DNA from: Gnetum montanum
Taxonomy: Eukaryota > Streptophyta > Gnetopsida > Gnetales > Gnetaceae
Direction: 5' to 3'
Length of the DNA: 64,000 bases
Assembly (NCBI GenBank): GCA_015680685.1
Contig: MNCI01020980.1
Location: forward strand, 1 to 64,000
Numbering within the stretch: the first letter of the stretch is position 1; every line of letters starts with the position of its first letter. Made by a program: the position numbers and the translations under genes. Under the pieces are notes generated by a model. It made no database searches, was not told where the DNA came from, and was given only the letters and a program-made list of their open reading frames with translations. Shown piece after piece: positions 46,288 through 56,595 of this stretch.

Positions 46288-48303
46288 ATGTCTCTCTTAC
46301 ATAGAAGTGACAATGCATTGTATAGTGAACACATTCATTGGAGAAATAATGATATATATGATGAAGAAAATTGGAGTGACCAACCTTATGTTGGGCTTTC
46401 TTATGATCATGACCACCATGCCAACACTTAAAGAATACATTCACTTAAGATAGAAAATCTTGGAGGAGATGATGTAAGTCTTGAACTAGGGGAGGCCTCA
46501 AGGCCTAAGACCTCCTCAAAACCCAAAAAATAATAAATCAAAGGACCATGGGGAACACCATAGAAGCCATGGCAATCCTTCCAATTCCTCATCTTTTTCT
46601 TTCCCTTCAATGTCTAGTTTTGACAAAGATGAACATAGGTATGAAGATAAAGTTCCACTAAAGGATCAAACTAAAAATCAAAATCGAACCCATGGGAAGG
46701 ATGAAAGATGATGCCATGAACACAAAAAAAAACATCATGATCAAACGAATAGAGATAGAAATTCCCCTCATAACCTATGTGATGATGATGAATCCTTATT
46801 GGTCACTAAGAACCTAATGCATATCATAGAGGTTGTTAAGATATCTTATAGGCATTGCAAAAAGAGTCGGCTACCTAAGCTTGACATGAATAATATTCCT
46901 AAATTTGTAAGAGGTTATGATTTAGAATTGCAAAATAATTTACAAGCTTTCCATGATGCTTGTACTTTCTACAACATTGAAAATGGATGGCAAAATCTTG
47001 AGATCTTTCCTAGGACACTAATTGATAGAGCTAAAGTGTGGTATAAATTGTTGAGACCAAATTCAATCCAACAATGGTCCATAGTGCTATAACTATTCAA
47101 TGAGAAATACCAAACCTATGTGAGGGTATTTAATTTGAGGAGATAGATCCAAGAGTGGAAGTAAGAACAATATGAACCCTTGGACATGGCCTTAGACAGA
47201 TATTATGCCTTACTAAATAAATGCCCAAGTCATGGTTTCTTTGGGGAAAGGCAACTTTTCCACATCATAGATGGCCTTCGTAATGAAACAAGGGAGACCT
47301 TGGGATATATGCTCTAGGGCAATTATACGAGCTCTAAGCCCATCAGATCTGAGAGTTAATTAAGCATGTGGCAAAAGAAGAAGGAGAGATATGCAAATAG
47401 AAGGATGTCAAGAAATATCAATGGGACCCAACTCTTTAACAAAATGAGGTCCAGATCTATGTTAAGAAGAACAAAACTACTCTCGATCAGGTGATTCCGC
47501 AACAAACATTACCAATATAGAAGTCTATTGATGAACTTAAAGCAAAGTTTAATAGGATGTCCAAATGGATATATAAAAATGTTACAACTCTTGTTGAGAT
47601 GGTCAAGGAGAGGATCATGCAAAATAAGCCAACTGAACACAATCAACAAAGGATACAAAACCAAAAAATAGCCAAGAACACTTTTTGGCAAATGAGAAAA
47701 GTGGCTAATGAAAGTGAGGCTGTAAACACAACCACAGATGAAGATAATGGATGTGACATCTGCATATATAATAATTTGAAGGGAGGAGTATTGGGTAGGT
47801 GCCTTAAATTTGAGGTTTGTACAAAAGCACATGCCTGGGAGATTTTCTTTCCCACAAGGTAATTATAAACAGTACCATAATCAATCATACCATCCTAGGA
47901 GGACTTATTACTAGCTTCAACATAGTCATCAACTACAGTGGCAACAACCAGAGTCATGGGGAAGGCCACCACCAAATCAACCCTATCTGCTAAAACTGTA
48001 TGGATATTATGTTCAACACCCTATTTCTTCAACTAGTTCTACATCCTCTACTTCAATTAACCCTACCACTCTCCTGAGTACCATCAACCCATGACATCCC
48101 CTAAAGAATCACCACCTCATGCCTCTTACCATTCAACCTACCCTCAATATTCTCATACTCCACCTCATTATATGTCACCACCAAGGACACAAGAAGGTTT
48201 CACACCACAATATCAACAAATGATTGCTTCTTGTACTAAAAATGTGCATAGACATGATGACACCAGTGGTTCTCAACCGCAACATAGAAAATTTCCCTTC
48301 TAG
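46288..48303 (+). pseudogene. gag: gag of element F (Athila-type)
   Basis: Start ATG at 46288, 118 bp after the LTR, reading MSLLHRSDNALYSEHIHWRN and then DEENWSDQPYVG, like the G gag start. The domain from 46799 has LPKLDMNNIPKFVRGYD, LQAFHDACTFYNIENGWQN, FPRTLIDRAKVWYKLLRPNS, then, after stops, LDMALDRYYALLNKCPSHGF and IIDGLRNETRETLG (to about 47315). The zinc knuckle at about 47750 is decayed (CDIC followed by Asn where His is expected). A Pro/His/Tyr-rich tail (48091-48303, open 70 codons) ends the gene. No protease follows. Confidence 0.78.
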
Positions 48304-50733
48304 AGGAAAGGTCGTAAGCCAAAGTAAATCACGCATGGACCCATCACATCATCCAAGCCAACACAATGCCAATCTAGTGCACCACCTTCCCTTTCACAAC
48401 CAACATCCTTTGATCATACACAAAGCCCACCATCCATCATTACACCGATCCCAAGTCCAAACAATGAATCTAACAATGTGGAAAGATAAAAAAATCCATG
48501 CATACCATATCATGATCAAGGGTGCAATCGTGGGCCAAAAATCCATAACATTAACACACCTCATGCGCTAACCCACCATACCTTTAACAATCAAGTATGT
48601 GACCAATGATTTTTCTACCTAGCCACCACACCACTAACAAACACCTAGTGGCTAGGGCATGAATGGTTACCAATGTTCCATACATGCATGGATCCTATTT
48701 ATCCACTTATTAATCCTTGTCATGGCCAAATGTTTAGTTGTCAAGATCATCCCCCATTCCAATATTTTCATCTTTTTATTTCATAGTTTTTTATCATTTT
48801 CCTATTTCTTGATCCAATTTGTCCTATTTCTTCCAATTTTTTCTAGTCGTTGTTTTCATTTTCTTTGTTATGTAATCTCGCTTGTGAATAAAATGATCAT
48901 GTAGCCCATTGAGGTGAGGTTTTCTCTATGTTGTCAAGTCATAATGTATTGATTATTCAGACATTGATACCATGACATCCATCCACCCATTCCATTAATA
49001 AGAGGTTCTTGCCCTGGTCATAACGCTAATCTTTTCCATCATCCAACCTAATAATAAATCTATAATCATTATGTCCAGGCAAAAGAATGTAGAACCAAGG
49101 CAAAATGTAAAGGGTGTGACATCAAGGGGATTTATGGATTCCCTTTGGCCACTTCTATATGTTCTATCATGTTGCTGAGGTTGTAACCATATCCTTGTAG
49201 ATCTAACAAAAAATGGAAGTAAGAGTAACCTAAAACGACACTAAATAAACTTTTGCAAGTCTCATTGAAATGACATGTATCCATGCCTGAAGGTTGGTGG
49301 CTTCTCAGATCATCAAAAAAGAAAATAACCCAACATGTGTGCCATCAAAAAGTTGCCTCCCTTCAACAAAATGCCAAGTGATGTTACTCCTTGCAACTCT
49401 GATAGCCTTATGGTTGTCCGTCGATGGGATGAAACAATGCGATGTCATTGCAATGTGGTGTGGACTTGGTTTGAATCTTGGAAAGAAGGACTTATGATTA
49501 TTTAACCATTAATAACTCACCAGGTTTCATTGTTCCCATCATAAGACACCTCATGTCCCAATTTCTACAATCCTTTCTACAGTCCATCTCATCTCATTGT
49601 CCTAGTGACCATAACTTGTGGTTTTGTGTAACATAGAGTTATTATCTCAAATTGGTGATTTTAACATGTGTGTTTTGTTTCATAGGTATGCATTGCCTTC
49701 AACCCCTTTAGTTCCTATATACTTTTTTAGGTGTGGTTACACAAGGACATCATAGGCTAGAACCTACTTTGGGGAGGACCCACTTGTGTAACTTTTGTAA
49801 CTTATACTTGTTTAACACAACCACATCATTCTTCAACTTCTAAGTGCTCAATTGTTATATTTTATTATTTCCCTTCATCTGTACTTGATCAGACCACAAC
49901 CTCAATTTCAATGCCCTTTTTCTTGCTCATTTGAGTGCTTTTCACATTGATGACTCCACCTTATCACACTTTTGGTGGCTCAAACTAATTTTTCACTTAC
50001 CTAGAACTATGGACCTAACCTCAAGCCTTCCAACCAATTACAAAGCTTCAGTTTCCATGCTCATCTATGCCATTCAGTGAACATTCATGGACCCCGATGT
50101 CAACTACCTGATGTTAGGTCCAATGCAATGTTGCATACCCAACATCGAGTGCCTGATGTTGAGTCACATAAACACTACATATATGATCCCTGTAGTACAC
50201 AAACTTCATTTTCATCATTTGTAGCTAGGGGAGCTGTTCAAATTTTCTCTCATAACTTAAGAGCTCTATGCACCCACTTTCCACTTATGATATTTGGCTC
50301 CCTACTGCTTCAATTTCCATGACATTTGAACCTACCTAAACCCAGGGTGTTTAAGTTAGCCATGGGGGGATGCTTATGTGTGAAACTTATGCCAAATTAC
50401 TAAAATTTGATATCACCTAGAGGGTGCTATAAAGGTAAGAGTGTTAAAAACTTTAGGCATTATCATAAATAATCAATCATATTACTGACAGAAACATTAA
50501 TTTCTCCATCCAAGGGACCATAACCATCATAAGCCACATTTAAGAAAAAAGGAACCAATTGGATAAGGTTATATAAGGGATAAACACTTTTTTGGGGATT
50601 TTTCTTGAAAATTTTTCTAACTCTGTAGTCATATGAACTAGGAACTTAATGAACTAAGGTAACGAGTAAGCTATCGACTAAATAATGATAAAAAATGGAA
50701 CATTAGTAATAGTTGATCTTTGTTTGATTATAG
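48304..50733 (+). other. Spacer of element F with leader-intron candidate
   Basis: Non-coding. The conserved family block lies at 49500-49820 ('ttacacaaggacatcat', 'acctactttggggaggaccc'). Further on: the promoter-like cluster at 50094, a PPT-like 'gttagccatgggggga' at 50355-50371, a weak donor-like ATGTGTGAA (GT at 50378) and the acceptor TTGATTATAG directly before the accessory ATG, giving a possible intron of about 355 bp. Confidence 0.5.
50094..50185 (+). promoter_or_regulatory. Putative internal promoter of element F
   Basis: Motifs GATGTC, GATGTTAGG, AACATCGAG and GATGTTGAG are packed in 50094-50165, followed by the TATA-like CTACATATATGA at 50174-50185. This is the same layout as in LTR U3 and in spacers D and E. 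The TATA string is weaker than in D. Confidence 0.45.
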
Positions 50734-53471
50734 ATGGCCCCAAAAAGAGGTGCACAAGGTGAACCTTCATAAAGAGTAGCTAAGCATCCACAAGGTGGCT
50801 GAGGCCAACAAGGCAAATCTGTAGAACATCAAGAGTAGGAAGCCCAATCTTTCAGCATTCACCAAGAGGCTCCTACTATTGGATAATTGGTCCAAGGGGA
50901 GGTTGTAAAATCGCAAGATTTCATGCAGGGACAATGTCTCGCATTGCCCCTTGATTGCCTCATGGCCATTCTAGAAAAGTTCACATTAACCTCAGTCATC
51001 ATGAAAATGAATTTCAGCCCATTTATGGAGTTTTCTCTAGAAGTAGTTTAGACATTACTTAAGGCATCACCCTTGTGGCCCATTCTTTCATATGGTGGAA
51101 AGTGATACCTTGGTTAGACTCATCAATTCTGGCACAACAAAGATGAGGGCACCACCATCAACATTTATGGAGTTAATGTTTCTTTTTCAATCAAGGAAAT
51201 TATAGTCGCTCTAAATCTACCAAACAAATGAACTAAGGTAGCCCATCTGTCCATCAAATCTAACCCCAATACCAAAAAATAGTGGCTAAAATAGGCATAT
51301 GGCAAATAGGATAAAACATATAATGAACTAACTTTCAAAGAGAGGACTTACTTCAAGATTAGGACATACCACTTGTTTCCCACCAAAGCACTTAACCAAA
51401 TTTCAACATATGTAGCCAGGGAAAGTGCTATCTTAATGGGTAAATTTGCGGTCAATCTTCCCCAATTCTACTTCACAGAAATTCAATGGCGATTTAAAGA
51501 AAAAAAAGGCAGGGAAACCAACACTTTCATTTCCTTGCCTAATCAGGAAACTATGCAAATGTGCTGGAATCCTAGGATATATGAATTATATCCCTAGGGA
51601 GGCTCAGAACACCTCCTTCGTTGAACTCCTCAAACCTACAACACCAAGAAAAGATCTTGGTGAAGAGCAAGAACTAGAGAAGGAGGCAAAGGCAGAAGAA
51701 TAAACACAACATGAGCCTAAACAGTTCCTAGAGACACAAGTTGTGCCACCACTACTACCGCAAGATTACAAGCCCTCAATGAGCCATTTATAGAAGATCG
51801 CTAAAGCTGTTAGCTGGGAAAGCAAGGATGAGTCCAATCTCTTCATAGAGATTGATGATGTCATACAACCCACTATTTCAGCTGATCCAGCAAGGAGGGA
51901 GATCTCGTTACAATTAGGAGGAGGATCCCAATGGTCTAGGTAAATATCTGGGCATGCCACATCCTTCCATGTGATGCTTAAAATCAGAGAAGGTGCCACA
52001 GTTGTGGTAATGCAACATCAGGTTGCAGAAGGTGTAGCAGAAGTGATCATGGATCATATTAAAGAATCATTCAACATGCTTGTTGTACCCCCAGTAGATC
52101 TTACTAGGACCAAAGATGCACAAATGTTGTCCAAGACTTCAATGACTCCTGTGGTGCATGAGGATGCATTGGATCGACTACTATAGATGGGAAAGGTGAT
52201 GACTACCTTGTTTAACATCCCTACTAATGTCACTGCAACATAGTTAGACCTCATCACCACTAAAGGAAAGCTATTCATGGCTGAAGTTAGGGTAGAACAT
52301 GCAGAAGTAGAAGTACAAAGACTATAACAAGATTTGGCTACCCTAAGAGCTAAATGATGGGATCCTGTCCATTTTGTTACACCTGACTAGTTAGAACTAT
52401 TCAAGATGGAGTAATTGGCCAAGCTAACAAAGGAGAAAGTAGTTGTAGAACAAGAAAAAGAGAAGGTGGTCTAGAATGCATCTGCTATTGATGCACAATT
52501 CCACACATACAAAAAGGCATTGACCATCGCCCAAGAAGAAAATGAGCAACTCACTACTAAGAATTCAAGGTTGATCACAGTTGGAAAGCAAAAGAACATT
52601 CTTGAGGAGAGCGTCCACCAATTGAGAGAACAACTAGTGAGGATCAACCAGGACATCAGTAGATTGGCCAGAGAGAACAAAACCCTCTCAATGGAGGAGG
52701 TCTACACTATTTGTCAGAAATCAACAATTGAAATTAGCACATGCCAAAATGAGGTCAAGAAACACAAGAAGTTGAAAGAACACTTCTACGACCAAGTAGG
52801 CATGTAAAAGAAGATAAATGAAAAAGAGATCCAGATGGATAAAGCCCACTAGCTTCCTGTCCACATAAAATCCTAAGTGGCAACCAATTCTGGATATCTA
52901 TGCCTTGGTCCACCAAATGGAAGTAAAGAATAAATACTTATATATTGAAGCTTTGAAAGAATACATGGTGTTGGCTAACCTCAAATATGCCAATCTTATC
53001 ATGTTAATAGTAGGTCAACCTCAAAACGAGCTAGAGAAGTAGGTAGCGACCACCTATGCATTGTACAAAAGAGAGTTTGCAAATCAAAAAGACACTTTGT
53101 AGAAGCTACATGTGGCAAACTTAGAATTGGAGGTGGTTAAAGCTAGCTATCAGAGACAAAAGGATGTCACCTCAAACCTAGCTAGAAGATTAATAGATTA
53201 TCATGAACTCAAAGAAAAAGCTAAGGCCTTTGAGAAGGAATGACAATAGTTTGTGGCTCGGTATGTCAAAGCTAATTAGATGTTCCTGCAATTGCTATGT
53301 CCTTGGGATGTATTGATGCTAGCACACATTAGCTCAGTAGCCTAGATGGTACATGACCTAGGGATGAAAGAAGAAAACTTATAGGCATTGTTTGATCACT
53401 ACAAATTTCATAAGCCTGGTGACAAAGGGAAGCAACCAATGGAGGAGCCACTGCCTCTAAGCACCACATGA
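50734..53471 (+). pseudogene. Accessory ORF of element F (coiled-coil protein)
   Basis: Start ATG 50734 reads MAPKRGAQGEPS. The conserved N-terminal domain is near 51000-51290 (MNFSPFMEFSLEVV, WHNKDEGTTINIYG), followed by YHLFPTKALNQISTYVARES and FYFTEIQWRFKEKKGR (51373-51597, open 74 codons). The C-terminal half is a predicted coiled coil: 52520-52807 (open 95 codons) reads TIAQEENEQLTTKNSRL, QLREQLVRINQDISRLAREN and so on with heptad-like Leu/Ile. It ends EPLPLSTT at 53469-53471. About 2.7 kb. It lies where Athila elements have an env-like ORF, but no membrane segment is seen. Stops present. Confidence 0.72.
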
Positions 53472-53650
53472 GCTTCCCAATTTTTTTGCTTGTAATATTG
53501 TGTTCCATTTTTGTACTACACCACTGCGGCATGTAAGAGTCTATTATTTTGTTTATTATTTAAGTTAGTGAATAATCCCATACCTTCCCAATATTTTCTA
53601 AAGAACTTATTCTTCATTTTGTTTAACTCAAGGACACGTTTTCATTCAAC

Positions 53651-53660
53651 TATGAGGGTA
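53651..53660 (+). promoter_or_regulatory. Polypurine tract of element F
   Basis: tatgagggta directly before the 3' LTR, a weakened form of the gggggta found in E. Confidence 0.65.
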
Positions 53661-54549
53661 TGATGAGACATCAATTTGTCAAGCCTTGATATCAAATACT
53701 CAATATTGAAGCCCTAATATCAGGTACTTGATGTTAGAGCCAGGAAGCAATGTTGGATATCTGATGTCATCTCCTCTAGGTTAGCCTATAAATACAACAT
53801 TTGGGTGCATCATTGAGGAATGTAATAGGTAGTAAAGAAGATAGTTTTAGTTTTTAGTTTTTGATAATCTTTCTTAGATTTCTATTATTCCCAATGCATG
53901 CCCACAGTGTGATGTTTGTAATTGTATGGCACCTTTGTTCGAGTGTGACATACTTGGACACATTACATGACTGGCAATAAAGATCAAGATTACTTCCATC
54001 ATTGTAGCATCCACTTAGATTATTATTGCTTTTAATTGTTAATTATTTATTGTTTCATTTAGTTAACATTTCCATTTATTGCTATTTACTATTCTTGTCA
54101 TTAAAAAGAATGTGTATGCCTTAATCACAAGCGTTTAAGTGTAAGTACTTGGTAATCCAACAGTGTATTTTTTAGCACACCTAGTGACATATGCTTGGAA
54201 ATAACAAAAGTAGTCTCATGAAGTCCAAGGCATGTACAGGTGATTAAGAGTGCATGCTCATTACACATAGGCTAGTTTAGATTCTACTCTCCATTCTTTA
54301 GTAACTTAATTAATTCATCTCTTTGTCATCACTAGGATTAGCATAGAATTAGACAACATCATATGCCTCACTTTGAACTAAACCATACATGACAAAGCCA
54401 CCACTAGTCCAAGTGGGAAGATAGTGAACTACGATTAGAGCATAATAATCTAGATACCACAACTAGTCCCATTTGTAGAATTTGATTAGATCATGTGTGA
54501 ATGCTTGTGATTTGTATGGTTGAGCATAGGGGTACCTCGCCGCTCATTA
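53661..54549 (+). repeat. 3' LTR of element F
   Basis: 889 bp, TGATGAGA to CTCATTA. TATAAATA at 53787-53794. Aligns with 45300-46169 throughout. Followed by the target duplication cttga. Confidence 0.93.
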
Positions 54550-56595
54550 CTTGATATAATTTTTTCTATTCTTTTATATCTTTCACATTCTTTGACATCT
54601 TCCTATTCTTTCACATCTTTCATTTCTTAAATTTTTGATATTCTTTAACATTTTTCATTCCTTGATATTTGTCATTCTTTACACCTTTTTCATATTGTCT
54701 CTTTCATACTTTGTTTCTATTTCCTTTATACATGATTTTTGATTGTTAACAAGACACATTATGAATAAAGGTAATATTTAGTCTAATAAGGTGAATATTT
54801 CTCTATGATATCAAGTCAGAAGGGATTGATTATTTGAACAATGAGCCCACACTATTCCATTAATAAGAGGCTCTTACTATGGCTTTAATGATATTCTTTT
54901 CCATCATACAACTAAGAATAAACTTATTATCATTATGCCTTGACCAAAAAGTGAAGAACCAAGTGGGAATGTAAAAGGTGTAACATTAAGGGGATTTGTG
55001 GATTCTCTTGGATTACTTTTGTGAATTCTATCATGTTGCTCATGTTGTATTATATCCTTGTAGATCTAACAAAAAATGGGAGTAAGAGTAAAATAAGTGC
55101 TACCTTAAAAGGTTGGCATAGAAATAATAATAATAAAAGAACACAGAATAAATTTCTGGGGATCCCACTAGAAAGACATGTTACCCATGCCTAAAGGTAG
55201 GTGGATTCTCAAAATTCTAAAAAATAAAAAAGTTCCATGAATAAACTCCTCCTTTGGACAATACGCCAAGTGACAATACTCCTTACAAATATAGTATTCT
55301 TACAAGTATAACTCTAAGAGATAAAATGATGCGATGTCACTAGAATGTGGTCTAGACTTGGTTTGAATCTTGGACAAAAAGGCTAGTGATTATTTTAACC
55401 ACTAATACAACACAAGAATTCATTATGTCTATGGTAAGATACCTCACATCCTAATTTTTGCAATCCATTCTAAGTCCATCTCATCTCACTGTAAGAATAG
55501 TCATAACTTGTGATTTTGTATAACATAGTGTAATTTTTGCAATTTGGTGGTACTAACATGTGAGTTTTGCTAAATAGGTATGTGTTACATTCAACTCCTT
55601 AAGTGCCTAAGGACACTTTTACATGTGGTTATACAAGGGCATTAAGGGCTAGAGCCTACTTTAGGGAGGACTGACTTGTATAACTATTGTACCTTCTACT
55701 TGCCAAGCAATTCCACATCATCTTGAGCCTTCTCGCATCAATAAAAACTTCCCATATCATTTACATCATCCATTCTGACAACATGGATTCATTACCCTTC
55801 TTATCCATCTTATGAACTTTCATAGCTTGAGATTCCTTTTTTACACACTATCTATGCCAAATTTTTGATGAAATATGCATCATCTATCATCCAAGACTCT
55901 CTTATTATCCTCTAAACCTTCCTCACATCCACAAAGAATTGCTCTTTATCTACAAAACTTCATGAAAACTAAAAGTATTTTGGGCTCTGATATTGGGTCC
56001 ACCCTAATGTTGGATCCCCAATATTGGATCCTTAAAAACTATATATATCAAGGGGATTTAGTCAAAGTTTTTCATTTTTCATTTGAGTAGCCATGAAAGT
56101 TTTTGTAATTTTTTTTATAATCAAAGAGCTCTAACCTCCTAGCTTCCCCAAGCTATATCTTACACATTACCACTTCGATTTTTGTGATTTTTGAACCTAT
56201 CTAATCTAGGAGTGTTCCTCTTAGTCATGGGAGGTGCTAGTAAGGAAAATCTAAGCCATTTTTTGGAAAATTGCTAATGCTTGAAAGGTATTTTAAGGGT
56301 AAGGATGAAAAAAATGAAAATTTTAATTAAAAATCAATCATATTAATGCTAGAATACTTAAATAACACTCATAGGGAACCATAATCATCATTACGACTTA
56401 CGAATGTGAATAAAATAGATAATTGTAAAGAGTTATAACAAAATTAACACTTATGGGGAAACTTTTTAAAGTTTTTCTAAAGATACAATAATAATAAACT
56501 AAGAACTTAATGTAACTAAGTGTATGAGTAAGGTATGAAACTGTTAAGAATCTATGAGAATACCTTAGTAATTCTAAATCCTTGATTGATTGCAG
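54550..56595 (+). other. Spacer of element E with leader-intron candidate
   Basis: Starts with degenerate TTCTTTCACATCTTT-type repeats (54560-54710). The conserved family block is at 55430-55700. A donor-like ATGGTAAGAT lies at 55431-55440 and is conserved in D. A PPT-like 'ttagtcatgggagg' is at 56221. A second donor-like CTAGTAAGG (GT at 56240) and the acceptor TTGATTGCAG before the accessory ATG define a possible 356-bp intron. Confidence 0.5.
55984..56050 (+). promoter_or_regulatory. Putative internal promoter of element E
   Basis: The sequence has CTGATATTGGG, AATGTTGGATCC and CAATATTGGATCC (55987-56031) followed by AAAACTATATATATCAAGG (56034-56052). The cluster plus TATA box mirrors the LTR U3 and the equivalent place in D and F, about 550 bp upstream of the accessory ATG. 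Confidence 0.5.

Larger units (their letters stand above)
45300..54549 (+). mobile_element. Element F: complete non-autonomous Athila-like element nested in E
   Basis: 9250 bp. LTRs at 45300-46169 and 53661-54549 start TGATGAG and end CTCATCA/CTCATTA, flanked by exact duplications cttga (45295-45299 and 54550-54554). Order: LTR, near-perfect tRNA-Asp-type PBS, gag, spacer, accessory ORF, PPT, LTR. Neither protease, reverse transcriptase nor integrase is found. It belongs to the same family as its host E but its LTRs are closer to those of G, which start TGATGAGTCAT-AATTTG in sense. Confidence 0.93.
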
